Origin: Candidatus Halarchaeoplasma halalkaliphilum
GTDB taxonomy: Archaea > Thermoplasmatota > Thermoplasmata > Halarchaeoplasmatales > Halarchaeoplasmataceae
Direction of reading: 5' to 3'
DNA: 19,066 nucleotides
Assembly (NCBI GenBank): GCA_007133925.1
Contig: SLLU01000048.1
Location: 1 to 19,066, forward strand
Made by a program: the position numbers and the translations under genes. Of the stretch, positions 1-10,500 are shown piece after piece. The first letter of the stretch is position 1, and each line of letters begins with the position of its first letter. A model generated the notes under the pieces. It searched no databases. It was not told where the DNA came from and worked only from the letters and a program-made list of their open reading frames with translations.

Positions 1-1
1 A

Positions 2-235
2 ACAAAGACGAGAACTGGGAAATTGGGGGAACAGCATCAAAAGGCGGCGAAGAGCAAGGCGGACAAGGCGAAGGCACTGAAGAAACAGGCAAAGTACGAA
101 CAGAAGGCCGCCAAAGAGGAACTGAAGATCGGAAAGTACGAGCAGAAGATCAAGGATCTGCAGCAGAAGATCAAACAATCCAACCAGAAACGCAAAGAGT
201 ACCTTTCCAGGGCTAGGGAATATTCCACCAAATGA
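2..235 (+). CDS. Small Lys/Glu/Gln-rich coiled-coil protein, 5' end not resolved
   Basis: I do not recognise a family. The reading frame is open to the window edge. The only start codon in view is TTG at 23, with no Shine-Dalgarno sequence before it, so the gene either starts there (70 residues) or outside the window. Almost the whole product is one charged helix of Lys, Glu, Gln and Ala. It contains two related segments, KYEQKAAKEE and KYEQKIKDLQ, and has no Pro or membrane segment after the N-terminus, so a coiled coil is likely. Third codon positions are strongly G/C, which supports this frame over the alternative open frame. Its TGA overlaps the ATG of the next gene (ATGA at 232-235), so the two are probably translationally coupled and may act together. 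Partner binding is inference. Confidence 0.6.
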   Translation, partial: TKTRTGKLGEQHQKAAKSKADKAKALKKQAKYEQKAAKEELKIGKYEQKIKDLQQKIKQSNQKRKEYLSRAREYSTK

Positions 236-1296
236 GTTATTGGAACCTTAGATATTCCTATAAATACGACCTCGCTGGGTTCTGTAATCTGTTCACCTGT
301 TCTGAACAGCTGATAGAGTTACACAAAGAGGGTTACGAATCGTTCATAGATTTAATCGATTCCAGACCTGACCTTGTAGAATTGGCACGGGGGATGCAGC
401 AAGCTGGCTTCGATCCCAGGGTCATTCTTGTCAGCGTTTTCGACATGGTGGATCACCATGGTTCAGATATGGACGTTTTGTGTTCTTTGATGGAACAACC
501 AGAGAAAAGAGAACTGCTTAAAAGGTACTATGTGGAGGAGGAACAGCTGGTAACGGACGAAATTTGGCATTCCAACGTGGAACCGCTACTACCAATGCTG
601 TCGAACATGGTAAGATATGTTCATGAAAATGGATTTCATGGATACTGGGTGGAGGTGTGCGAGCCAAAACTGGAGAGCAGGATAGAGGAGTTCAAAGTAC
701 CGGCAAGTGAATACGATATTGTAGGCGAGATAAACGATCTATTAGGGCCTAAATACCATCTACCCCTAGACGAAGTCACCCTGTACATATCTCCGTTCTC
801 AGCTCCCTTCGGAACCAAATTGCGAAGTCAATCATTCTTGGCTGATGCTCGATGGGAGTTCGAAAACATGGTGGCCATCGCCCTGCACGAGCTCATGCAT
901 CCCCCTTTCTCCAGAGACCGGATTGAGGAGATCGCAGAATATCTCTGGGAGGATGACCTTTTACAGGAAGCCTTTGGAGCTCAACCGCCTAACACCACCT
1001 ACAACACACCGCTCCGTTTCCTGGAAGAAAACCTGACTGAAGGTGCCCATGTTCACCTGGCGGAGGAGATGGGTGTTTTAAAAGAACCTTTGAAGTACTT
1101 GGCAGAGCACGATCACGGAAGCCATGTGGTATCTGTTTTACTGTACCATCGTTTAAAGAGCGGTATCATGGACCAGTTCGATTCTCTTGAAGAAGCAGTC
1201 GAGCATATGGTGGTTGATGGTACCTTGGTTCCTGGTAATCTACGCAATGGATATAGGGATATCTACGCAACTGCCGGTGTGGAGGCACCGTTCTAA
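232..1296 (+). CDS. Unrecognised 354-residue protein with HELMH zinc-metalloprotease-like motif
   Basis: No family is recognised with confidence. The clearest signal is HELMH at residues 219-223, in a hydrophobic helix context (MVAIALHELMHPPF). This matches the HExxH zinc-binding signature of zincin metalloproteases. A possible third ligand lies about 45-50 residues downstream in the segment NLTEGAHVHLAEE (Glu266, Glu270 or His273). The N-terminal 210 residues look soluble and mostly helical, with several Cys and His (Cys18, Cys23, Cys84, Cys143). There is no signal peptide or membrane segment, so it is probably cytoplasmic. The ATG overlaps the stop of the coiled-coil gene by four bases, indicating an operon and translational coupling. 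It ends 26 bases from the convergent HMG-CoA reductase gene. Peptidase activity is inferred from the motif alone; a non-catalytic metal protein is possible. Confidence 0.75.
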   Translation: MSYWNLRYSYKYDLAGFCNLFTCSEQLIELHKEGYESFIDLIDSRPDLVELARGMQQAGFDPRVILVSVFDMVDHHGSDMDVLCSLMEQPEKRELLKRYYVEEEQLVTDEIWHSNVEPLLPMLSNMVRYVHENGFHGYWVEVCEPKLESRIEEFKVPASEYDIVGEINDLLGPKYHLPLDEVTLYISPFSAPFGTKLRSQSFLADARWEFENMVAIALHELMHPPFSRDRIEEIAEYLWEDDLLQEAFGAQPPNTTYNTPLRFLEENLTEGAHVHLAEEMGVLKEPLKYLAEHDHGSHVVSVLLYHRLKSGIMDQFDSLEEAVEHMVVDGTLVPGNLRNGYRDIYATAGVEAPF

Positions 1297-1322
1297 GCTC
1301 TAAATGATATGTGGTCACAGAG

Positions 1323-2594
1323 TTAATCTGATAACTCCGCTATCAATTCCATGGCCCTGTCTGCTTTTATCTTGCCTTCCTTAACCATCTTTTCAGCGAT
1401 GATCTCTATGAGTTCCTCGGAAGCGCCGGCAGCCACTGCAACGTTCTTGGCGTGTAGCTTCATGTGACCCTTCTGTATCCCTTCGGTGGCCAGTGCTCTC
1501 AGTGCGGCGAAGTTCTGAGCCAATCCCACCGCGGCTATAACACCGCTCAGCTCGGAAGCGCTATCCACACCGATTATCTTCATGAGTGTTTTGGCTACCG
1601 GATGGATGGATGTAACGCCACCCACGGTTCCCACTGCAACGGGCATCTCTATGGTCCCAACAAGGTTTCCATCAGCGTTCCGTTCCCACGTTGTCAGGGG
1701 TCGGTATCCACCGCCTGTGGTTGCATAGCTGTGGGCACCGGCCTCTATGGCCCTGGAATCGTTCCCAGTGGCATTGACCACTGCGATCACACCGTTCATG
1801 ATCCCCTTGTTGTGGGTCGCACACCTGTAGGGATCCACCCTGGCGAATTCATAGGCTTGGAGAATACCCTCTATGGTTTCTTCTCCCAGTTCTTCCTTAC
1901 GGAATTCAACCCTGCTCCTGGCCAGTCGGTTGTCCGCTAGATTAGACAGTATCCTGAGGTACACCTTTCCTTTCGTGATCCTCTCCATCTCCGGCGCCAG
2001 TGCTTCAGCCATACTGTTCACAGCGTTTGCACCCATGGCGTCCCTGCAATCAACGAGCAGGTGTACGATCAGGTAGGGTCCGAAGGAACTTTCAAGCACC
2101 CTGCATCGGATATCCCTGGCACCTCCCCCGAACTTAACAAGTATGGGGTCCTCTTCGTTCGCCATCTTCAAAAGGCTCTCTTTGTTTTCTATTATCTTAA
2201 CCTTTGCCTCGTTGGGCGAAGCCACACCCGTTATCTGTATCTGGCTTATCATAACCGGTTCGGTGGTCACGGAATAAAAGCCTCCGGTCGGCCGGGCGAG
2301 TTTGGCCGCGTAGGATGCAGCCGCCACCACAGATGATTCCTCGATCACCATGGGTATAAGATAATCTTTGTCGTTTATTCGGAAATTGGCCCCAATGCCA
2401 ATGGGAAGTTCGAAGGTGCCTATGACATTTTCAATCATCCTATCGGCTTCCTCCATCTTCAAACCTCTATCCGATATGATCTCGGCTTCATCAGGCGACA
2501 GTCCGCTTAGTTTTCGGACGGTCTCCATCCTTTCTTCCGTGCTGAGCTTATGGAATCCTGAAAGTTGCGAATCTTCTACAGGCATGTTTACCAC
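1323..2594 (-). CDS. hmgA: Hydroxymethylglutaryl-CoA reductase, class II
   Basis: Converts HMG-CoA to mevalonate, the committed step of isoprenoid synthesis and so of archaeal ether lipids. The 423 residues match the length of the bacterial class II enzyme (Pseudomonas mevalonii type, about 428). Visible motifs in order: ENVIGTFELPIGIG (55-68), EESSVVAAAS (85-94, with catalytic Glu86), DCRDAMGANAVN (182-193), catalytic Lys264 in THNKG, Asp279 in GNDSRAIEAGAH, GTVGGVT (322-328), and LAQNFAALRALATEG followed by GHMKLHA (376-382, catalytic His377). There is no N-terminal membrane anchor. The start is GTG at 2594, because a TATA box lies 26-27 bases upstream; an in-frame ATG at 2585 would have a 9-base leader. 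Most archaea carry class I. Class II in Archaeoglobus and Thermoplasmatales is regarded as acquired from bacteria, and usually prefers NADH. Confidence 0.96.
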   Translation of the reverse strand: MVNMPVEDSQLSGFHKLSTEERMETVRKLSGLSPDEAEIISDRGLKMEEADRMIENVIGTFELPIGIGANFRINDKDYLIPMVIEESSVVAAASYAAKLARPTGGFYSVTTEPVMISQIQITGVASPNEAKVKIIENKESLLKMANEEDPILVKFGGGARDIRCRVLESSFGPYLIVHLLVDCRDAMGANAVNSMAEALAPEMERITKGKVYLRILSNLADNRLARSRVEFRKEELGEETIEGILQAYEFARVDPYRCATHNKGIMNGVIAVVNATGNDSRAIEAGAHSYATTGGGYRPLTTWERNADGNLVGTIEMPVAVGTVGGVTSIHPVAKTLMKIIGVDSASELSGVIAAVGLAQNFAALRALATEGIQKGHMKLHAKNVAVAAGASEELIEIIAEKMVKEGKIKADRAMELIAELSD

Positions 2595-2616
2595 TAAAGT
2601 GAACGGAGTGGTAGTA

Positions 2617-2625
2617 TATTTATAA
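2617..2625 (-). promoter_or_regulatory. TATA box of the HMG-CoA reductase gene
   Basis: On the minus strand this reads TTATAAATA. Its centre is about 26-27 bases upstream of the GTG at 2594, so the transcript should be leaderless or nearly so. It faces away from the 23S promoters, making 2595-2760 a divergent regulatory region. Confidence 0.6.
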
Positions 2626-2661
2626 TTGGGTAATGTGTAGGTGGCAGGGTTCCCAAAACCC

Positions 2662-2669
2662 TTTTATAC
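2662..2669 (+). promoter_or_regulatory. Candidate upstream promoter (TATA box) for 23S rRNA
   Basis: TTTTATAC preceded by AAAACCC. TTGCG at 2684-2688 sits at about the distance expected for an initiator element, predicting a start near 2686-2692. It would be a second, distal rRNA promoter. Tandem rRNA promoters are common in archaea, but this one rests on sequence resemblance alone. Confidence 0.35.
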
Positions 2670-2688
2670 AAGACCCCTCTTAGTTGCG

Positions 2689-2721
2689 TTTCCCCTCTGA
2701 GTTTATGACCCATTGGGGAAA
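2689..2721 (+). repeat. Seven-base inverted repeat between the two candidate rRNA promoters
   Basis: TTTCCCC at 2689-2695 is complementary to GGGGAAA at 2715-2721, with a 19-base loop. It lies just downstream of the distal promoter's predicted start and upstream of the proximal TATA box. It could be a protein-binding palindrome or a hairpin in the longer transcript. It could also be chance. Confidence 0.3.
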
Positions 2722-2727
2722 ACAAGG

Positions 2728-2735
2728 TTTAAATA
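2728..2735 (+). promoter_or_regulatory. Proximal TATA box for the 23S rRNA transcript
   Basis: TTTAAATA in the context AAGGTTTAAATAATCC. It predicts initiation near 2756-2760, about 95 bases before the processing stem. As the 23S gene has no upstream 16S and the upstream gene runs in the opposite direction, the rRNA must have its own promoter, and this is the best candidate. Confidence 0.55.
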
Positions 2736-2759
2736 ATCCTTGTGCGGTATTCCAATACT

Positions 2760-2850
2760 GCACTGAATTATTGCATGCACCCGGCGATATGAGACATGGT
2801 CGTCGGGGAAGGGTATATGGCCTTTCAAGAAGCCGATGATTACCGATCAT
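2760..2850 (+). other. Leader of pre-23S rRNA
   Basis: Stretch between the proximal promoter and the processing stem. No open reading frame, tRNA or clear box C/D motif is seen. It should be removed when the splicing endonuclease cuts at the bulge-helix-bulge. Confidence 0.4.
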
Positions 2851-2881
2851 ACGCAGACCTGGATGTGTACCAGTCCGAAAT
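2851..2881 (+). other. 5' arm of the 23S processing stem (bulge-helix-bulge)
   Basis: Pairs with 5802-5832. Outer stem: ACGCAGACCTG (2851-2861) with 5822-5832, 11 perfect pairs. Central helix: GATG (2862-2865) with CATC (5815-5818). Bulge of three: TGT (2866-2868). Inner stem: ACCAG (2869-2873) with CTGGT, one T/T mismatch, then CCGAAAT (2875-2881) with ATTTCGG. A four-pair helix between two three-base bulges, each 3' of the helix on its own strand, is the canonical archaeal splicing-endonuclease site. The expected cut is between 2867 and 2868. Confidence 0.88.
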
Positions 2882-5801
<2,920 letters not shown>

Positions 5802-5832
5802 ATTTCGGTCTGGTCATCAGACAGGTCTGCGT
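5802..5832 (+). other. 3' arm of the 23S processing stem (bulge-helix-bulge)
   Basis: Partner of 2851-2881. In order: ATTTCGG (5802-5808), mismatched T, CTGGT (5810-5814), CATC central helix (5815-5818), three-base bulge AGA (5819-5821), then the outer stem (5822-5832). Cutting within the bulge, expected between 5820 and 5821, would release a pre-23S of about 2953 bases. Archaeal splicing ligase is known to circularise such excised pre-rRNAs. Confidence 0.88.
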
Positions 5833-5840
5833 ATGGATGT

Positions 5841-5849
5841 ATTTTTTTC
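5841..5849 (+). terminator. Oligo-T terminator of the 23S transcript
   Basis: ATTTTTTTC, seven T residues, nine bases after the end of the processing stem. Archaeal RNA polymerase terminates at such T runs without needing a hairpin. It lies at the stop codon of the convergent minus-strand gene. No 5S rRNA follows. Confidence 0.6.
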
Positions 5850-6237
5850 ACCATAACCCACTTGGTGTAAGAGAATCCATTGAAAGATGAGATATATATC
5901 CTATTTGAAAATAGTATATCATCATGATCACTATAGGACCGATGTTAACTACAGATCTAAGGCTTATCAACAAGAACAAAAAGAGGACTGCAAACAAAAT
6001 CTTTGAATGGGCGAATCTCCTGTGTTTCGCAGTGAAGGGTGGGTCCAGTATATCCGGTAATATTCCTCCCAAAGGTGAAAAAATGAACATGAACATAAGG
6101 GATATGTAGGAATTAACGGTAAGGGAAGCCAGACCCCACCCTGAATAGGGCAGCTGACTGCGTGTAATGGACTCCACTAGAATGAACCCCACTAATCCGA
6201 ATAGAATTGATCCCATCACATGGGCCTTTCTGCGCAT
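5848..6237 (-). CDS. YdjM/DUF457-like integral membrane protein (predicted metal-dependent hydrolase), short form
   Basis: A 129-residue membrane protein whose motif order fits the YdjM/DUF457 family of predicted membrane-bound metal-dependent hydrolases. His6 is near the N-terminus, PLGGILPDILDPP at 55-67 (Pro61, Asp62), KHRRFAHS at 71-78, and GYISHLSMDSLTPSG at 113-127. The conserved His and Asp residues lie near the membrane faces and would bind metal. Membrane segments are around 8-24, 40-58, 80-95 and 98-115. The product stops just after SGLW, where many relatives carry on with further membrane segments, so it is short. The ATG at 6237 has a TATA box (6263-6270) about 29 bases upstream. 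It converges on the 23S gene, and its stop touches the rRNA terminator. The substrate is unknown. Confidence 0.75.
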   Translation of the reverse strand: MRRKAHVMGSILFGLVGFILVESITRSQLPYSGWGLASLTVNSYISLMFMFIFSPLGGILPDILDPPFTAKHRRFAHSKILFAVLFLFLLISLRSVVNIGPIVIMMIYYFQIGYISHLSMDSLTPSGLW

Positions 6238-6262
6238 AACATTTCAGAAAGTCTGTAAAACA

Positions 6263-6270
6263 TATTTAAA
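6263..6270 (-). promoter_or_regulatory. TATA box of the DUF457-like gene
   Basis: Minus strand reads TTTAAATA, centred about 29 bases before the ATG at 6237, so the leader should be only a few bases. Together with the box at 6307-6314 it forms a divergent promoter pair. Confidence 0.5.
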
Positions 6271-6306
6271 CCATGACTTAGGAGGTGGGTGAAAGTCGGG
6301 AGATTT

Positions 6307-6314
6307 TTTATATC
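6307..6314 (+). promoter_or_regulatory. TATA box of trpS, fixing a leaderless start
   Basis: TTTATATC within a T-rich stretch, centred 26 bases before the ATG at 6336. Transcription would therefore begin at the ATG itself. The box lies inside the longer reading frame that would start at GTG 6285, which argues against that start. Confidence 0.65.
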
Positions 6315-6335
6315 CCTTTGATTTATTCCGTAAAC

Positions 6336-7466
6336 ATGACAGGAGCCGAAAAAGAGCGATACACGGTGACTCCCTGGGAAGTGCGGGGTGATATAGATTA
6401 CGACGAATTGGTGGAACGCTTTGGTACCTCTAGGGTGGATGATGAGTTGAAAACCCGCCTGGAAAAGCTAGCAGGCGACCTTCACTTCATGCTCAGACGG
6501 AACATATTCTACTCCCACAGGGACATGAACTGGTTACTCGACGAATACGAAAAGGGAAACAAGTTCGCCCTTTACACAGGCCGGGGACCTTCCGGGCACA
6601 CCCATGTCGGACACTTGATGCCATGGATCTTTGCAAGATGGCTCCAAGAAAAACTGGGTGTGGAACTGTACTTTCAGCTTACGGATGACGAGAAATACCT
6701 TTTCAACTTCGATCTGGAGATGGAGGACACCCATTCTTATGCTCTGGAAAATGCCCTGGATATAATCGCGTTGGGGTTCGACCCAGAAAAAACCCACATA
6801 TTCGTCGATACCGATTATATACACACACTTTACCCCCTGGCTCTAAAGGTGGCAAAACGAGTTAACTTTTCTACGGTCAAAGCAGTGTTCGGATTCGACA
6901 ACTCAACTAACGTAGGCAGTATATTTTACACCGCCATGCAGTCCGCTCCTTGCTTTCTCCCATCCGAAAGGGAGGGTCGAATGGTTCCAGTGCTCATCCC
7001 CTGCGGCATAGATCAGGATGCTCACTTCAGGGTCACAAGGGATGTGGCTAATACCATAGGGTATCACAAGCCCGCTTTGCTTTACAACAAACTCGCTCCC
7101 TCATTGGATGGTTCGGGGAAAATGTCTGCCAGCGTGCCGAAAACCACCATATTCACCACGGATACCCCTGGGGATGTGGATTCCAAAGTGGCAGAGGCTT
7201 TCACCGGTGGGTGTATGTCTGCAAAGGAGCAGAGAGAAAAGGGGGGTAATCCTCATATTTGTGCGGTCCAGAATTACAGATTTTTCCTGTTCGAAGAAGA
7301 TGATTCAGTGGTGGAATCAATAGCTCAAAGGTGCCGTTCGGGAGAACTCCTGTGTGGTGAGTGCAAGAATCTGTTAAAAGATAGCATAAAATCCTTTTTG
7401 AAGGAACATCAGGCCCGAAGGGAGGATGCCCGGAATAAATTGGATATGTTCCTTTTGAAAGATTGA
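6336..7466 (+). CDS. trpS: Tryptophanyl-tRNA synthetase, archaeal/eukaryal type
   Basis: Class I synthetase that activates tryptophan with ATP and charges tRNA-Trp in the cytoplasm. It has 376 residues from ATG 6336. The N-terminal YTVTPWEVRGDIDYDELVE stretch is characteristic of archaeal and eukaryal TrpRS. The HIGH-type signature is GPSGHTHVGHL (HVGH at 90-93), followed by QLTDDEKYLF. AMQSAPCF and PCGIDQDAHFR line the active site, and the KMSKS loop is GKMSAS (KMSAS at 262-266). The frame could extend upstream to GTG 6285, adding 17 residues. I prefer ATG 6336 because a TATA box sits 26 bases upstream of it and because the conserved region begins just after it. It is followed by 92 bases containing the aglB promoter, so it is probably transcribed alone. 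Confidence 0.96.
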   Translation: MTGAEKERYTVTPWEVRGDIDYDELVERFGTSRVDDELKTRLEKLAGDLHFMLRRNIFYSHRDMNWLLDEYEKGNKFALYTGRGPSGHTHVGHLMPWIFARWLQEKLGVELYFQLTDDEKYLFNFDLEMEDTHSYALENALDIIALGFDPEKTHIFVDTDYIHTLYPLALKVAKRVNFSTVKAVFGFDNSTNVGSIFYTAMQSAPCFLPSEREGRMVPVLIPCGIDQDAHFRVTRDVANTIGYHKPALLYNKLAPSLDGSGKMSASVPKTTIFTTDTPGDVDSKVAEAFTGGCMSAKEQREKGGNPHICAVQNYRFFLFEEDDSVVESIAQRCRSGELLCGECKNLLKDSIKSFLKEHQARREDARNKLDMFLLKD

Positions 7467-7503
7467 TTTAATGCACTGGACAAAGAATCCCTCATGAATA
7501 ATC

Positions 7504-7511
7504 TATAAATA
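7504..7511 (+). promoter_or_regulatory. TATA box of the aglB operon
   Basis: TATAAATA predicts initiation around 7530-7535, giving a leader of roughly 25 bases. This differs from the leaderless pattern elsewhere in the window and agrees with the ribosome binding site before aglB. Confidence 0.55.
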
Positions 7512-7546
7512 GTAGAGGCATCATGAGTTTGCCCACACTATAATTC

Positions 7547-7552
7547 AGGTGA
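7547..7552 (+). promoter_or_regulatory. Ribosome binding site of aglB
   Basis: AGGTGA, complementary to the archaeal 16S 3' end, six bases before ATG 7559. It favours this start over the in-frame ATG at 7571. Confidence 0.65.
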
Positions 7553-7558
7553 AGACAA

Positions 7559-10500
7559 ATGAGGTTAGGAATGCCAAAAATACTGAAGGGGCAGGATGAG
7601 ACCGTCCATGACGGTTCGGTGCTAGAGGATAAATGGGGCACCGCGATCTGTCTTGGAGCCATATTCATACTCGCCTTCTTCGTCAGAACATACTTTGCGT
7701 TTGAATTGTCGACCAAATTCGGAACCCCCTTCCTCCTCACTGGTGGCTCCGACGCATACTATTATGAGAGGATCGTAGAATATATCGCATTCAACAACCG
7801 TCAACTGCTTCATGACAGTCTCCTGAATTACCCCATAGGCTTGCACAACCCCCGTCCTCCTCTGTACGGCTGGTCGGTTGCCTTGACCGGTCATATGCTG
7901 GCCCCCTTCGTGGGAGGAGATCTGACCAAGGCAGTACATTACTCCCTCATACTGTCCACTGGTTTCTGGGCTGCACTGACCATATTCCCTGTTTATCTCA
8001 TAGGTAGAGATACCTTCGGAAAGAAGGCGGGTATGATAGCAGCCTTTTTCCTGGCCATCAGTTCAGGACACCTTCAGCGCAGTGTCATAGGGAATGCGGA
8101 CCACGATGCCATATACCTGTTTTTCGCTATCTCCGGTTTCTACTTCCTCATGAAGGCCCTGGAGCACCTAAACGACAATAAGGTCTGGGTCAAGGATTGG
8201 ACACAGGGTGCGGATCGCAAAGAAGGTCTGTCAGCGTTCTTCAGGGAGAACAAAAGAGCATTATTGTATTCTGGCATGGCCGGTATGTGCGTAGGTTCAG
8301 TCGCCCTGAGTTGGCAGGGTTATGCCTATGTATTGGTGGTCATACTTGTTTACTACTACATACAGCTCTTCATAGACAAATTCAGGTACAGAGATTCATT
8401 GGGTGTGACCGTGTGCGTGGGGATAACACTGTTCCTTGCCATGGCCATAGCAGCCCCTTACTACATGTCCACGGGCATAGGCCATTCCCTACCCTCTAGG
8501 GTCGGAACGTGGTTCGATGTTCCGTTGATAATGGTCGTAGTGGCCATGTTCGGAGGGACCATCATTACCGTGTCACGTGACTATCCCTGGATCCTGGTAT
8601 TCTCACTTTTAGGAGCCCTTGCAGCTGGCGTTATGACATACGCGTTTTATTTCTCTCCTACTCTGATGGAGACCTTCACCAGTGGTGCGGGTTATTTCGT
8701 ACGTACCAAGTTGTACGATACCATCGCGGAGGCACAGGCTCCGGAATTCAGCAACCTTGTTTTCTCATTCGGTCCTGCAACCTTTTTCCTGTCAATAATC
8801 GCCATAGCCCTTGCTATATGGTATATCTGGGGTAGATGGACACCCAATTTCCTCTTTATATTGGTATGGGCCGCCTTCGCCATATACATGGCCACATCCG
8901 CCGCAAGGTTCATCTTCAACGCCGCACCGGCCTTTGCCCTCATGGCAGGATGGTTGGTGGCAATGATCGCAGATAAAGCGGAATTCGGCACTCTTTACAG
9001 AAGATTCAAAGGCATGCGTGGTGGCTTCTTCATGGGGCTGAGAAGAAGCGTCAAGGTAGGGCATGTACTGGCAGCCCTTTCCATAGCTTTCTTGTTGGTG
9101 ATGCCAAACGTATTCTACGGGTTCGATGCGGGAATACCTTACGACACAAAGAGTGATTACGATCAGCAGGTTAGTCAGGTACTCCCGGAGTTCCTGCTGC
9201 CTGAAGGATACGATGAAAATTCTGCTCAGGTATGGCACCTGGGTGCTTTCGGGTTCGGCATCGACAAACCAACAGATTACTGGCCAGCTGCGTGGGAGTG
9301 GCTTAAAAATGAGAATTCTCACTTACCGCCGGAGGAACGGCCAGCCTTCCTCAGTTGGTGGGATTACGGCTTCGAAGCGGTCCAGCGCGCTCATCATCCC
9401 ACTGTCGCTGATAACTTCCAGGCGGGATACCGCACTGCAGGTAACGCCCTCATGGCGCAGAGTGAATCCGAACTCCTATCTGTCATGATCATAAGAACTC
9501 TCGAACCGCCAGTGAGGGATGACGGAGGTATCACCGGACGGGTTAGAGAGATACTGGTAGAACATCTGGGTGATGACACCACAGATCTGGTAGAAGACGC
9601 ATTCCATAATCCCGAGAGGTACAGGGATGAAGTATTATCCAATCCAGATAAATACCATCATCGAGCCCATGATATAGACACGGTGAATTTAAGATATGCA
9701 CGTCTCATGGGATTACTATCCCAGGAAGAGCACGATACCCTTGTGGAGCTGTACTACGAGCTCACCGAGGAACTGGATACACTGATCAAGTACTTTGCCG
9801 TAGACACCCGTTTGTTCCCCTTTTCGGCAAGACAGACCGGTATCTTCTACGCCCCGGCTCTCCTCTCTGGTCACCGTGTAGGTGGCAACGGGATGGCCAG
9901 GACCCCCCTGGATTTTTATACTATCATATATGTTGACATGCAGGGCAACGAATACGAGAATCCAGATGACATCCCCATGGATGCACAGATAGTGGATATC
10001 AAATTGGATTACAAACCCGCTTTCTATGAAACGATGCTCTACAGGACCTTCGTTGGTCTGTCTGGAAGGGAAGCAGGAACGACTCAGGGTATACCGGGGG
10101 TTGACCTGGAAGATGTGCAACCCATGCCCGCCTGGGGCATGGAGAACTTCAGGCTTGCCACCCGAACGGCCTACTGGAACCCTCATCCACCGGAGGATGT
10201 AAGAGATCATCCCGGGGATTGGAGGGCCGTGTCCCTGCAGGACGCCATCAAATATCAGGAAGAAGGCACGGGTACGGTGGACCTAAGTGCCCAGAGCTAC
10301 ATGGGTCAGGGCGTGGTTTTCATAGAATACTTCCACGGAGCCCTGGTATCGGGAAGGGTTGCGACGCCAGAAGGGACTCCGGTACCGGATGCCCGGGTCA
10401 CCATACTCGATGAAATGGGTACCCCTCATCAGGTGACGTTCACTGATGAGGACGGTCGATATGAGATAAAATCACCTCATGGGGATGTTTCATTGGTGAT

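Noticed and set aside
1..216. Alternative open frame at the left edge (reads NKDENWEIGGTAS and so on)
   Set aside because: Third-position G/C bias and the coupled ATGA stop-start both support the neighbouring frame. The alternative product is low-complexity Gly/Glu.
2760..2850. Box C/D guide RNA in the 23S leader (CTGA near 2763, GATGAT near 2835)
   Set aside because: The boxes are in the wrong order and imperfect; no proper C...D'...C'...D arrangement can be built.
5833..6285. 5S rRNA or tRNA downstream of 23S
   Set aside because: No cloverleaf, T-loop GTTCRA context or 5S-like sequence is seen; the stretch is occupied by the DUF457-like gene and its promoter.
6285..6335. GTG at 6285 as the start of trpS, with an AGGAGG-like sequence overlapping it
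   Set aside because: The purine run overlaps the GTG itself, so it cannot serve that start. The TATA box at 6307-6314 lies inside the proposed extension and points to ATG 6336. The extra residues do not resemble TrpRS.
9716..10210. Antisense open frames across aglB and HMG-CoA reductase
   Set aside because: They follow the codon bias of the sense genes and show no recognisable domains, so they are shadows.
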